Shown: positions 1 through 9,674, numbered from the stretch's first letter. The stretch is DNA of 64,000 nucleotides from Parerythrobacter_A sp963761775 (GCA_963761775.1 CAVXIF010000011.1:372001-436000), one strand, 5' to 3'. Translations and numbers: made by a program. Notes: generated by a model not told the origin, from the sequence alone.

Positions 1-139
1 CGATGGTGAAATGCGATTCCCCGCTGCCGTCGTCGCCGGAATGGCCGCTATGGCTGGCACTGTCATTGACGATTTGCAGGCGCGTCGGCGCGAACGCGTC
101 GGTCAGCAGCCGCTCCATTTCCTCGGTCACATCCGGCAT
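1..139 (-). CDS. BolA family protein (partial, C-terminus outside window)
   Basis: The first 46 codons of a BolA-like protein are present, starting at the ATG whose complement ends at 139; the rest lies beyond the left edge. The visible part reads MPDVTEEMERLLTDAF followed by a segment that matches the BolA start (helix, then L-x-I-x-N-D/E-S-x-x-H). BolA proteins work with monothiol glutaredoxins in iron-sulfur cluster trafficking and iron regulation. The gene is divergent from the J-domain gene at 222, sharing an 82-bp intergenic region; bolA beside a J-domain gene and cobS is a familiar alphaproteobacterial arrangement. Family assignment is from the N-terminal third only. Confidence 0.75.
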   Translation of the reverse strand, partial: MPDVTEEMERLLTDAFAPTRLQIVNDSASHSGHSGDDGSGESHFTI

Positions 140-221
140 TCACAACTCCTTGTCGTAAACTGGGTTTTACCCGTCGCACAGGGCTTGTCCATGCCCCATC
201 CGCTGCCCATTAAAGGATGCT

Positions 222-813
222 GTGAAGCGATCCCGATTCCACGGCCGACACGACACGACGCGCATTTGCGAGGCCCCGCATTGCGCACAAACGGGCGAGT
301 TTCGTGCCCCGGGCAGGGCAGGCAGCACCTTCGACGGACCGGGCGAATGGCGCTGGTTCTGCCTCGAACACGTCCGTGAATTCAACGCTGGCTATGACTG
401 GTTCGAGGGGATGAGCGCCGAGGAGATTTTCGACGCGCAGGCACCGGGCGCAGGATGGCGCACCGAAAGCCCGACCTTCCGCGCGGCGGGTGGCGTCGAT
501 CCGGCTCCGCGTTGGGCCGACTTCACCGATCCCCTGGACGCGATCTCCGCGCGCGGCCGGCGGCATTCGCAATCGCGCTCGCCGCAAGCAGGCGATGGCC
601 GCCGATGTCCGATTCGGCAAGGTTGAGCGGGCCGCCCTGGAGGCACTGGGGCTTGGGCCCGATGCGGATCGCGCGCGTTTGCGGCGGCGGTATTCAGAGC
701 TGGTGCGCCGTTATCATCCCGACCGAAATGGCGGCGACCGCAAGTTCGAGCATCGGCTGGGCGCGGTGGTCGAGGCCTATCAGCTGCTGCGCAAGAGCAA
801 GGCCCTGCGCTAG
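222..813 (+). CDS. J-domain (DnaJ-like) protein, one frameshift
   Basis: About 196 residues once an extra base near 588 is removed. The first frame (222-~588) holds a conserved N-terminal part with two Cys residues (CEAPHC) and an FCLEHV segment. The second frame (~588-813) holds a C-terminal J domain: YSELVRRYHPDRNGGD carries the HPD tripeptide that stimulates Hsp70 ATPase. It is therefore a co-chaperone with a C-terminal rather than N-terminal J domain. The GTG start at 222 follows a good ribosome site (AAAGGA at 213-218). The break lies in GCTCGCCGC, where dropping one C restores R-S-R-K-Q. Orthologues in related genomes usually sit directly upstream of cobS; here two unrelated genes intervene. 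Family assignment is firm, client unknown. Confidence 0.85.
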
Positions 814-869
814 TCAGCGACGCGTTTTCATGGCTGGACAGAGGCAATGCCTCGCGCTAGCCGGTTTCC

Positions 870-1541
870 ATGTCGTTACCGAAAGAAACTGCAAAGCGTG
901 CGCGTTGGTATGCTGATGCCAGCGGACTGGCGGCGGCAATGGAGGTGTTCGGTGAACGCTGGGCCGCAGCAATCATGCGCGAGCTGTCATTCGGCCCGAT
1001 GCGGTTTTCCGAATTGCGCGATGCGCTGCCGGATCTCAGCGCGAAAGTGCTGACCGAGCGGCTGGTCTCGCTAGCACAGTTCGAGGTGGTCGAGCGGCAG
1101 GAGGACGCGACGGCATCGCGCCATACACGCGGCTATGTTCTGACGTCACGGGGCCATGACGCCGCACAACCGCTGCTGTCGCTGGAGCGATGGGGGATGG
1201 CGGCAGAACGTCCTGCCCGACTGCCGCTATCCGCCACCGCATTCCTGTTCGGCATGAAGGCCTCGATTGACGTCATGGCGGCACGCGTATTCGGCACCGC
1301 CAGCATTGGTTTCCTGATCGGCGGCAACAGCTTCGCGGCGGAATTGCGCGATGGCGAACTGACGCTGCGGCGCGGTCTGCCCAATGACGTCATGGCGGTA
1401 TTCGAAGCGCCCGATGCGCGCGCATTGCAGAAAATGATGCGCGAGGCGAAGCAGACCTCGGCCCTGCCGCGATCCGGCCCTGTCACCTTGACCGGCCAGA
1501 AGCTGCTCGCACTACGTTTTGCTGCATTATTCGATATTTAA
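870..1541 (+). CDS. HxlR-type winged-helix transcriptional regulator
   Basis: 223 residues. Residues about 15-110 form an HxlR/MarR-like winged helix: FGERWAAAIMRELSFGPMRF, then a segment with LSAKVLTERL, typical of HxlR proteins. The C-terminal half (about 120-223) is not part of the classic HxlR fold and resembles the SCP2-like lipid-binding domain that follows an HxlR domain in some actinobacterial and proteobacterial regulators; this second call is inference from pattern (FGTASIGFLIGG, ELTLRRG). It would let the protein sense a hydrophobic ligand. It converges on the MpaB-like gene with 14 bp between the stops. No operator was recognised. Confidence 0.8.
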   Translation: MSLPKETAKRARWYADASGLAAAMEVFGERWAAAIMRELSFGPMRFSELRDALPDLSAKVLTERLVSLAQFEVVERQEDATASRHTRGYVLTSRGHDAAQPLLSLERWGMAAERPARLPLSATAFLFGMKASIDVMAARVFGTASIGFLIGGNSFAAELRDGELTLRRGLPNDVMAVFEAPDARALQKMMREAKQTSALPRSGPVTLTGQKLLALRFAALFDI

Positions 1542-1555
1542 AGAGAATATCTAAG

Positions 1556-2401
1556 CTATTGTCTGAAAGCCCAGCGCAAGGTGCGTCCTGCGGACCGCAG
1601 GGCAAGCCTTGTCGGCGCCGCCGCGAGGCCTGGCGCGCGCAGTCCGAGCATGGTGCGCGCATAAGGGGGCAGCAGGTCGGTTGCCGCCATGCCGACCAGC
1701 GCCTGTGCCGCCGGTGGGGCACCTTCGGGCCTTTGACGCAACACAAGATCGGCCACTTCCTTCGCTTCCGGCGACGAACGTAACCGTGTCCGCATATCGC
1801 GCATGAGAGCCTCCGCATCGCGGCGATTTTCGGGAACCGGATCGGCGTTCAACTTGCGCGCGATGATGGCGAACTGGTTAAAGTACGCGTCCTGCTCATC
1901 GCGTGGCATTCCGGGTCGAACATACTTAAGGTAACTTTCTAGAAAGCTGGTCGCACCCGCGACATGCACCCAGGCAAGGGTCGCAGGGTCCGTCGCGGCG
2001 TAGGGCGAGCCGTCCGCCAGCTGCCCTTTCACCTGGCGGTGGATGCGGTTCACCTGTTCGATCGCGGCATCGGCAGCATCGCGGTGGCCGAAGGTCGTCA
2101 CCGCCATGAACCGCGCGGTCCGCCGCAGCCGTCCGTGCATGTCCGCGCGAAAGTTGGAATGGTCCAGCACGCCTTGCAACGCGTGCGGATGCAGCATCTG
2201 CAATAGCAGGCTGCGCACGCCGCCGACCATCATCGAGACGACATCGGCATGGACCATGCGGATCGGCGAGTCGCGTTCGAACAGTGCATCGCCATCGGCC
2301 ACCGGCACCGGCTCTTCGCCCTTGTCGCTGTCATTGAAGACGGCACGGACGCTGGCGACAAGCCGGGCACGGACAAATTCGGAAGGGTCGGGGAATGCCA
2401 T
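1556..2401 (-). CDS. MpaB-family oxygenase (DUF2236)
   Basis: 281 residues from the ATG at 2401. It shows the DUF2236/MpaB/latex-clearing-protein pattern of a mostly helical haem protein: an early R-x-x-H segment (SPIRMVHADVVSMMVGGVRS), QMLHPHALQGVLDHS, and a later WVHVAGATSFLESYLKY, with histidines placed where this family coordinates haem b. Members cleave isoprenoid side chains (mycophenolic acid MpaB) or rubber, but most bacterial members have unknown substrates. Divergent from cobS with 105 bp between. Longer upstream starts in this frame are possible, but the sequence before MAFPDPSEF does not look like this family. Confidence 0.8.
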   Translation of the reverse strand: MAFPDPSEFVRARLVASVRAVFNDSDKGEEPVPVADGDALFERDSPIRMVHADVVSMMVGGVRSLLLQMLHPHALQGVLDHSNFRADMHGRLRRTARFMAVTTFGHRDAADAAIEQVNRIHRQVKGQLADGSPYAATDPATLAWVHVAGATSFLESYLKYVRPGMPRDEQDAYFNQFAIIARKLNADPVPENRRDAEALMRDMRTRLRSSPEAKEVADLVLRQRPEGAPPAAQALVGMAATDLLPPYARTMLGLRAPGLAAAPTRLALRSAGRTLRWAFRQ

Positions 2402-2506
2402 GCCGTTGAACGTAGCGCGCGCGCATCCGATTGTAAGGACAAGATATGTGGCATAGCGCCGCATGCTGGCTTGCGAGCCGGGGTCCGCGCCGCTACGCCG
2501 CGCGCA

Positions 2507-3499
2507 ATGACCGACCAAGCAACAGCCGCCGCCGCTTCTTCCGACACCACCGTCCTCGCCGCCCCTGACATCGAAGTCAGCGTGCGCGAGGTATTCGGCA
2601 TCGATACCGACTGGGTCGTGCCCGCCTTCTCCAAGGCGGACGAGCGCGTGCCCGACCTCGACGATGGCTATGTGTTCGACAAGGACACGACGCTGGCAAT
2701 TTTGGCGGGCTTTGCCCACAACCGGCGCGTGATGATCCAGGGTTATCACGGCACCGGCAAATCGACGCATATCGAACAGGTCGCCGCACGGCTCAACTGG
2801 CCCTGCATCCGCATCAACCTGGATGCGCATATCAGCCGGATCGACATGGTCGGCCGCGACGCCATCGTGCTGCGCGACGGATTGCAAGTGACCGAGTTCC
2901 GCGAAGGACTGCTGCCGTGGGCATTGCAGCATCCCGTGGCGCTGGTGTTCGACGAATACGACGCCGGGCGGCCCGATGTGATGTTCGTGATCCAGCGCGT
3001 GCTCGAACAGCAGGGCAAGCTGACCCTGCTCGACCAGAACCGCGTTATCCGGCCCGACGCCAATTTTCGCCTGTTCGCCACCGCCAACACGGTCGGGCTG
3101 GGCGATACCAGCGGGCTGTATCACGGCACGCAGGCCATCAACCAGGGCCAGATGGACCGCTGGAACATCGTGGTCGGGTTGAATTACCTGCCCGCCGAGA
3201 CCGAAACCGCCATCGTCAAGGCGAAGAACCCGAAGATGGGCGATGCCGAAATCGGCAAGATGGTGAAAGTGGCCGACCTGACGCGGCAGGGCTTCATCAA
3301 TGGTGATATCTCGACCGTGATGAGCCCGCGCACGGTTATCACCTGGGCGCAGAACGCCGCCATTTTCGACGATGTCGCCTTTGCCTTCCGCCTCAGCTTC
3401 CTGAACAAGTGCGACGAGGCGGAGCGCACGCTGGTGGCGGAATACTACCAGCGGGTTTATGGCGTCGAATTGCCCGAAAGCGTGGTCCGAAAGGCCTAG
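2507..3499 (+). CDS. cobS: Cobaltochelatase subunit CobS (AAA+ ATPase)
   Basis: 330 residues from ATG 2507. An AAA+ ATPase of the aerobic cobaltochelatase, which with CobT and CobN inserts Co2+ into hydrogenobyrinic acid a,c-diamide during B12 synthesis. Visible motifs: Walker A GYHGTGKST (about residue 82), Walker B ALVFDEYDAGRPDVMF, and sensor-1 region FRLFATANTVG with GLGDTSGLYHGT after it. Length is normal. The usual partner cobT is not downstream in this window, and a J-domain gene is near but separated by an HxlR regulator and an oxygenase. CobS/CobT-like proteins also occur in organisms without the whole B12 pathway, so a chelatase role is inferred from family. Confidence 0.93.
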   Translation: MTDQATAAAASSDTTVLAAPDIEVSVREVFGIDTDWVVPAFSKADERVPDLDDGYVFDKDTTLAILAGFAHNRRVMIQGYHGTGKSTHIEQVAARLNWPCIRINLDAHISRIDMVGRDAIVLRDGLQVTEFREGLLPWALQHPVALVFDEYDAGRPDVMFVIQRVLEQQGKLTLLDQNRVIRPDANFRLFATANTVGLGDTSGLYHGTQAINQGQMDRWNIVVGLNYLPAETETAIVKAKNPKMGDAEIGKMVKVADLTRQGFINGDISTVMSPRTVITWAQNAAIFDDVAFAFRLSFLNKCDEAERTLVAEYYQRVYGVELPESVVRKA

Positions 3500-3732
3500 T
3501 CTTCGTCGTATCCGTCGTCGGCAAGCGGATAGCGCGCGCGGATGGCTTTCCAGACGGGCTCGGGCCGGTCGTTCTTGACCAGCACTGCTTCAACTTCGGC
3601 AAATTCCTCGATGCTGATCGCTTCGGCGACGCTGATCGGGAAATAGACGCTTTCGTCGCTGTCGCAGCGGATGCCGTAGGCGCCCTGATTTTCGTTGCTG
3701 GTGGTGACGATGCACAATGCCTTGGCGGCCAT
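3496..3732 (-). CDS. Small acidic conserved hypothetical protein
   Basis: 78 residues, acidic, no signal peptide or membrane segment. It starts MAAKALCIVTTSNENQGAYG and ends in an Asp/Glu-rich tail. I do not recognise a characterised family, but the clean start, the lack of a better reading frame and its convergent 4-bp stop overlap with cobS (3496-3499) argue that it is real. Proteins of this size and composition in this location occur in related sphingomonads as I recall; that is memory, not evidence from this window. Function unknown. Confidence 0.6.
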   Translation of the reverse strand: MAAKALCIVTTSNENQGAYGIRCDSDESVYFPISVAEAISIEEFAEVEAVLVKNDRPEPVWKAIRARYPLADDGYDED

Positions 3733-3868
3733 GACCGATTATCCTGTTTGAATTACGTGTAGCGTTAAGGTTTGAAAAACAGCCGATGTCATTGCGGCGC
3801 AAATCTGTCAATCGCGGTGGCAACGCGACCGCTTGAACCAGTGTGGTAAGCTGGTAATACAGCGGGCA

Positions 3869-6048
3869 GTGTCACGCTCCGGTTTTCTGTCCCGCCTGCT
3901 CGGCCGCGATGCGCCTTTGCCGCCGCATCGCGGATACTACGCCACGGCCGAGCCATATGGCGACGGTCCGCCACCGGACGACGACCCGAATGATTACGAC
4001 GTGTCCTATCGCTCCGGCACACCCAATCCGGATTATGCGGAATGGGACCGCCGCCTTGCGCAAGTCGATGACGCAGCGACTGCGCAGCGCCCTCGCCAGC
4101 GCTGGTTCCAGCTTTCTTACTGGCGCGCCAGACGCAAGCGGTGGTGGGCGGTGCGGCTGGTCGCGGCGATGCTGGCGCTGTTCTTCGGCCTTTTCGTCTG
4201 GCTGGCGATTACCGCGCCGCTGTCGAAATCGCTGGAGCCGATTGCCGCGCCGCAGATCACGCTGCTGGCGGCCGACGGCACGCCGATTGCCCGCAATGGC
4301 GCCATCGTCGGCGATCCGGTCGATGCGAGCACGCTGCCGCCGCATGTCATCGACGCGTTCCTGTCGATCGAGGACCGGCGGTTTTACGACCATTGGGGCG
4401 TCGATCCGCGCGGGCTGGGACGGGCGGTCTGGTCCAACGTGTCGGGCGGCGCGGTGCAGGGCGGGTCCACCATCACGCAGCAGCTGGCGAAGTTCACCTT
4501 CCTGACGCCGGAACGCAGCATGACCCGCAAGGCGCGCGAGATGCTGATCGCGTTCTGGCTGGAGGGGTGGCTGACCAAGGACGAAATCCTCGAACGCTAC
4601 CTGTCCAACGCCTATTTCGGCGACAATGTGTACGGGCTGCGCGCTGCGTCGCTGCACTTCTTCTATCGCCGCCCCGAAAACCTTACGACCGAACAGGCGG
4701 CGATGCTGGCCGGGCTGGTGCAGGCTCCGTCGCGGCTCAATCCGGCGAAGCACTATGCGCGGGCCGAGGCGCGGATGCGCGTGGTGGCAGGCGCGATGGC
4801 GGCGAATGGCAAGCTGACCGCTGCCGAGGCGGATGCGCTCGCGACGCCCGCGCTCGATATGCGGCGCGACACCAGCCTGCCCGACAGGCACCTATTTTGC
4901 CGACTGGGCGCTGCCCGCCGCGCGTGAACTGGCGGAAGCAGGCTATGCCAAGCGGACGCTCACGACCACGCTGGATACGCGGTTGCAGGGCGCGGCGCGC
5001 GCGGCCATCGGGCGCGCGCGTATCGGCGATGCGCAGGTCGCGCTGGTCGCCATGCGGCAGAACGGCGAGGTGGTGGCGATGATCGGCGGGCGCGATTACG
5101 GCACCTCCGCCTACAACCGCGCCACGATGGCGCGCCGCCAGCCCGGATCGACGTTCAAGCTGTTCGTCTACCTTGCTGCACTGGAGGCGGGCATGAAGCC
5201 GACCGACCGCATCGAAAACAGCGCGTTCGAAAACGGCAGCTATCGCCCGCGCAATGCCAGGGACAATTATTCGGACAGCCTGTCGCTGGAGGAAGCCTTC
5301 GCCAAATCCAGCAATGTCGCGGCGGTGCGACTGTTTACCCGGCTGGGCGACGATGCGGTGATTGCGCAGGCGCGGCGGCTGGGTATCCGGTCACCATTGG
5401 GCGAGGGCGATCCCAGTCTGGCGCTGGGCACGTCGGGCGTGACCCTGCTGGAACTGACCAGCGCCTATGCCGGTATCGCGGCCAATCGTTTCCCCGTGGT
5501 CCCGCATGCTTTCCCGACCGATGCGCCGGGCTGGTTCGACTGGATATGGGATGGCGCGGAAAGCCTGTCCTATTCCAAGCACACCGAAATGGAACAGTTG
5601 CTGCGCGCGGCGGTCAATACCGGCACCGGACGCGCCGCCATGCTGCGCACCGCCAATTTCGGGAAGACCGGCACGACGCAGGACAATCGCGACGCGCTGT
5701 TCATCGGCTATGCCGGCGATCTGGTCGTGGGTGTCTGGATTGGCAACGACGACAACAGCCCGCTGAAAGGCATCAGCGGCGGTGGCGCGCCGGCCCGCAT
5801 CTGGCGCGATTTCATGCAACAGGCGCTGGGCGAACGCGCCGCACCGCAACGCACCCCGCCTGCGCCATCCAGTCGTGCCCGACAGTGACGAAACCGACGG
5901 CGACACCATCGTTCTGGACGAGAACGGCAATGCCATCAGCTTCGACGATAACGGGGTGGTCGTCACAACGCGCATCGAAGGGGTTCCGGTCGATGTGCGG
6001 ATCGGGGAAGACATTACCGTCGAGCCGCGCGACGAGGGCGGCCCCTGA
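3869..6048 (+). CDS. Class A penicillin-binding protein (PBP1A-like), two frameshifts
   Basis: About 725 residues when two extra bases are removed: one C in CCC near 4881 and one A near 5871. It makes and cross-links peptidoglycan. In order: a Pro/Asp-rich cytoplasmic tail, one membrane anchor (about residues 100-120, LVAAMLALFFGLFVWLAI), a GT51 glycosyltransferase domain (FLSIEDRRFYDHWGVD; GGSTITQQLAK; LERYLSNAYFG), then a transpeptidase domain with STFK (in RRQPGSTFKLF), SSN (AKSSNVAAV) and KTGTT. A short acidic tail follows, in the third frame, ending at 6048. The start is uncertain: GTG 3869 (SRSGFLSRLLGRD) is preferred; TTG 3833 is the alternative, though it may be part of a -35 element. 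Frame order is +2, +3, +1. Confidence 0.88.
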
Positions 6049-6057
6049 CAGTCACGA

Positions 6058-6477
6058 TCAGCCGGTTCGGGCGATCAGGATGTTCATGATCGCCGTCGCG
6101 ACCAATCGCTCGCGGTCGTCCTGCCAGGCCTCGACGGCAACATTGGCGGTGCGACGGCCCAGCTTCGTCACGCGCGCCATCGCAAAGCCCGGCTGCGCCG
6201 TGGCGGCGCTGAGATACTGCACTGTCATGTTGATCGGTTTGAGTTCTGCATCCCCTGCATCAACTGCGAGCGCACGGCGCAGCGCGACATAGCCCGCCGC
6301 TTCCAGCAATCCCGCCATCGCGCCGCCATGAAAGACGCCGGGCCGCCCCACCGTTTCCGGCCCGTAAGCAACCGACACGGTTGCGTCCCCCGCCTCGCTG
6401 TCGTTGCACACAGCGATACCCAGCGATCGGGCATAGGGCGACAGCAGCGGAGGCCCGGCGTCAGGCACGGGAATCAC
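6058..6477 (-). CDS. PaaI-like hotdog thioesterase (downstream copy)
   Basis: About 139 residues from GTG 6477 (GTG 6468 is also possible; no ATG suits). Hotdog-fold acyl-CoA thioesterase of the PaaI type: GRPGVFHGGAMAGLLEAAG carries the H-G-G-A helix-cap motif, and LKPINMTVQYLSAA is the usual central strand. It overlaps the end of a second hotdog gene (6461-6923) by 17 bp, so the pair is probably co-translated. Substrate unknown. Both lie at the end of the pyrE-to-ruvX run. Confidence 0.82.
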   Translation of the reverse strand: MIPVPDAGPPLLSPYARSLGIAVCNDSEAGDATVSVAYGPETVGRPGVFHGGAMAGLLEAAGYVALRRALAVDAGDAELKPINMTVQYLSAATAQPGFAMARVTKLGRRTANVAVEAWQDDRERLVATAIMNILIARTG

Positions 6478-6923
6478 GCCTGGCAATCGGCATGAAGACG
6501 CCCGCGATATGCGCAACCGGATCGGCGATGTCGCCGTCATGCGCAACGCCGCGCACGAAGGCCGCGGAACGCGTGAGGCGATAGCATTCGGCGCGCCCGA
6601 TCACGGCGCTGCGCTCGCGCGCCGGGCGTTGGTAGTCCACGCGCAGGTCCAGTGTGGCGATGGCCTGGAATTCTTTCATCGCGGTCCAGATCGCGAGGCC
6701 CGATGCCATATCCATCAGGCTGAAGATCGGGCCGGATGCGAGCACCGGCTGGCCCGTTTCGCCAAGCAGGTCTTCGCGCCACGGCAGTTCCAGCGCGGCC
6801 CAGTCGTCGCCCGCACCGTGGAACCGCAAGCCGAGCCAGCCGACATGGCCGTGCGACAGCAGCATGGGCGCCGCGCGGGCGGGGTCGAAGGCGGCAGGGT
6901 CTAAGGCGGCGGGGTCCGGCATG
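6461..6923 (-). CDS. PaaI-like hotdog thioesterase (upstream copy)
   Basis: 153 residues from the ATG at 6923; a longer reading from ATG 6961 exists. The body is hotdog-like (HGHVGWLGLRFHGAGDDWAA, LASGPIFSLMDMASGLAIW, ATLDLRVDYQRPA, HIAGVFM). The motif position that is HGGA in the neighbour is here ASGPIFSLMD, a known variant in this subgroup. Paired with the gene at 6058-6477, suggesting a heteromeric thioesterase or divergent duplicates; that is inference. The gap to ruvX upstream is 63 bp. Confidence 0.8.
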
Positions 6924-6986
6924 GTCGCGCCATGCTGTGCGCGCGAACCGTGTGCAATCATTTAATGCGGCGGAATGGCGCGCCGG

Positions 6987-7472
6987 TCACAGGACGCCGC
7001 CCGCCAGTGCGTCGATCGCGCCTTGCAGGATGATCGCGGCAGCATGGCTGTCGATCCGCGCGGCGCGTTTGCGGCGGCTCATGTCCTGCCGCACCATGTC
7101 GCGCTCGGCGCTGGTGGTGGACCAGCGTTCATCCCACAACAGGACCGGCAGCCCGGTGGCCGTTTGCAGATTGTCCGCAAAGGCGCGGCTGGACTGTGCG
7201 CGCGGCCCTTCGCTGCCATCCATATTGCGCGGCAGGCCGACGACGATGCCGCGTATCCTGCGCTCCGCAATAATCGTGGCAAGCGCCGCATGGTCCGCGG
7301 CGAACTTGCGCTTGGGCAGCGTCTTGCCCGGCGTGGCGAACGACCAGCCCGCGTCGCAGGTGGCGATACCGATGGTCTTGGTGCCCAGGTCCAGACCGAG
7401 CAGACCTCCGCCATCGGGCAGGGCCGCGCGGAATTCGGCAACGCTTAGCGTTATCAGCGGGCCTGCTCCCAT
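6987..7472 (-). CDS. ruvX: RuvX/YqgF Holliday-junction resolvase-like nuclease
   Basis: 161 residues of the RNase H-fold YqgF family. The motif LGLDLGTKTIGIATCDAGW holds the first catalytic Asp, IVVGLPRNMDGSEGPRAQ the GxPxxxDG motif, and LLWDERWSTTSAE the Asp-Glu pair; the C-terminal IDSHAAAIILQGAID holds the last acidic residue. The family resolves junctions or processes pre-16S rRNA; YqgF is often essential. The N-terminus overlaps the end of the DUF3089 gene by 19 bp, so translational coupling is likely. Start taken at ATG 7472. Confidence 0.92.
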   Translation of the reverse strand: MGAGPLITLSVAEFRAALPDGGGLLGLDLGTKTIGIATCDAGWSFATPGKTLPKRKFAADHAALATIIAERRIRGIVVGLPRNMDGSEGPRAQSSRAFADNLQTATGLPVLLWDERWSTTSAERDMVRQDMSRRKRAARIDSHAAAIILQGAIDALAGGVL

Positions 7473-8600
7473 GCCGATACGCGCATGACGACATCCTCCT
7501 GCACGTTTTTCCAGAACAGCGGGATATCGTACACGTGGTAATTATTGCCCGGCAGGACCGCGCTGCCCAGCTCGGGCGGGTCGCCGATCAGCAGCAGGCC
7601 GCGCGGATCGCACCGTGCCGGAACTGCGCCGGGCACCAGTTCGCCGCTGCTGTAGTCCGCTTCGGGAACCAGCGTGCCGCGATTGGCTTCGCGCGGTGCG
7701 GCGCCGCCGGTCATGCCGGTCAGCGGGTTGGTGCACAGGATCGGGCTGTCGCCGCGCAGGGTTCCGTCGAAGCCTTCGGACTCGCGATAGGTCTCCAGCA
7801 GAGCGCTGGGGTCAGCAGGTTCGGCAAAGCTGGACCAGCTCAGGATGCATCCCGGCTGGTTCGCCGTGGCGCAGGCAGGCAGGCCGAGTGCGGGCAGGTC
7901 ATGCGCCACGGAGATCGGCCAGCCCACGATATAGGCGGCTGCGATTCGATTACGCGCCGCATCCCCGGCCAGCTCTTCACGCAACAGGCGCAGCAGGTGC
8001 AGCGAGCCCTGGCTGTGGCCGACAAGCACCACCGGCGTGTCGGTATCGACGCTGGACATGAAGAAACGGAACGCCTCGCGCACATCGGCATAGGCGGCAT
8101 CGATGGCGCGGTCCGCCGCTGGTTCGCGGGTCAGAAAACTGCCGATGGTCGCCTGCCGATAGCGCGGTGCCCAGATCTCGGTCGCGCGATTGAACGGGCT
8201 TGCAAGGCCGCGGACATAGACGCGGGCCACATTCTGCGATCCCGCATCGTCGAGCGGGGCGTTCCAGCTGTCGCGGCTCAGATAGCTGGTCGGATGGACG
8301 AAGAAGACGGCGAAGGGCGGGGCGGGCGCGGTCGATCCCGTATCCCTGGATGCCGACGAAGTCCGTCGCCTGCATCGCGGGTTGCCAGCGCGCCGGGTCG
8401 TCAGCGCCGATACCGGGGCGCGAGAGCCACATCGCGGGATCGGAATAGGCATTGTCGCCGAGCGGCTGCTGCTCCTCGAATTCGGCGGACGGCACGAAGG
8501 CCAGCTCGGTCAGCTCTTTCGACCAGATGTTCAGCGCGAATGCCGCGAGGATCACCACGATCACGATGCCGACGACGAAGTAGAGAAACTTGCGCACCAC
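7454..8600 (-). CDS. DUF3089 alpha/beta-hydrolase-like membrane-anchored protein, one frameshift
   Basis: About 381 residues. The N-terminus (frame from 8600) starts MVRKFLYFVVGIVIVVILAA, a single signal-anchor. An extra base around 8330 moves the reading frame; the rest (to 7454) has FFVHPTSYLSRDSWNAPLD and the nucleophile elbow VVLVGHSQGSLHLLRLL (G-H-S-Q-G). DUF3089 proteins are uncharacterised lipase-like hydrolases facing the periplasm. The ATG lies 3 bp after the AI-2E permease stop, and its end overlaps ruvX, so it is inside the operon. Substrate unknown. Confidence 0.85.
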
Positions 8601-8603
8601 CGT

Positions 8604-9674
8604 TCACGCTCCCTCGTGCTGGAGTTTCAGATCATCATGCCGTTCCGCGCGTCGTTCCAGCAGCACCTTGATCATCGCCAACAGCGGGTCGGCCAGAAAC
8701 AGGCCCAGAATGCCGAACAGGATGCCCATGACAAGCTGTCCGGTCAGCACCAGTGCCGGGGCGAGATCGACCGTCTTCTTGGCAATCAGCGGGATGATGA
8801 CATAACCGTCGAATGCCTGCACGAACACATAGACGAACAGCACGTAAATGCCCATCTCCATGCCACCGGCAAACCCGACCAGCAGCATCAGGACGCCCGC
8901 CACCAGTGCGCCCAGATTGGGCACGAACGCCAGCAGTCCGGTCAGGATGCCCAGCAACGCGGCCATCGGCACGCCGTACACCGCCAGCGCGACCCAGGTG
9001 AACAGGCCCTCCGCCAGCATGCCCAGCAGCCGCCCTGCCATCAGGCGGCGCATGGTCGCGCCCATGCGGGCTGCCGTGTGGTAAAACGCCTCGCGGCTTT
9101 CGCGCGGCAGCATCCAGGCGACACCGCGCTCGTACAGTTTCGGCTCCATCGCGATGTAGATACCGATGATGACGATCAGGACGATCGTGCCAAACCCGCC
9201 GAACACCGTCCCGATCGCGCGCGTGACCATCCCGACATTGGACAGCATCGTGCTCATCGTTCCCTGCAACGCAAGGCTTGGAACTGTGTAGCCGCGCGCC
9301 GCCAGCCATTCCAGGCCGCGCTGTATCTGCGCCTCCAGCACCACGGTCAGGGTGGAGGCTTCCTGCGAGATCTGCGATCCGGCATAGGTCACGAGCCAAT
9401 AGCCGAATGCCGCGATTGCGACGAGGACAAGGAGCACCCGCCAGCCGCGCGCGACAGGCAATACGCGGCCCAGCAGACGCGCGCCGCCATCCAGCATCGC
9501 TGCCAGCACCATCGCGCCGAACACCACCAGCAGCGTCTCCGACAGGTATATTGCCAGACAGGCGAGGCCGATAACGCTTACCCAGACAAGCGCTCGTTGC
9601 GCCTCGAACCTGAGGCGCGGGCTGGCGATACGCGACGGGCTGGTGCCGATCTTATCGTCTTTTGCGTCGGTCAT
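8604..9674 (-). CDS. AI-2E family transporter (PerM/TqsA-like permease)
   Basis: 356 residues with about eight hydrophobic segments. After the N-terminal pairs comes a long soluble helix (about 95-150), then the conserved second half (GILTGLLAFVPNLGALVAGV, the PNLG motif, and QAFDGYVIIPLIAKKTVDLAP). The family is named after AI-2 export by TqsA, but other members act as Na+/H+ antiporters or have unknown roles. The ATG overlaps the lepB stop by 4 bp (9671-9674). Specific substrate not inferable. Confidence 0.88.
   Translation of the reverse strand: MTDAKDDKIGTSPSRIASPRLRFEAQRALVWVSVIGLACLAIYLSETLLVVFGAMVLAAMLDGGARLLGRVLPVARGWRVLLVLVAIAAFGYWLVTYAGSQISQEASTLTVVLEAQIQRGLEWLAARGYTVPSLALQGTMSTMLSNVGMVTRAIGTVFGGFGTIVLIVIIGIYIAMEPKLYERGVAWMLPRESREAFYHTAARMGATMRRLMAGRLLGMLAEGLFTWVALAVYGVPMAALLGILTGLLAFVPNLGALVAGVLMLLVGFAGGMEMGIYVLFVYVFVQAFDGYVIIPLIAKKTVDLAPALVLTGQLVMGILFGILGLFLADPLLAMIKVLLERRAERHDDLKLQHEGA

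Noticed and set aside
1556..3124. 522-codon minus frame that extends the MpaB gene across cobS
   Set aside because: Past the ATG at 2401 it is the antisense of cobS without any recognisable sequence.
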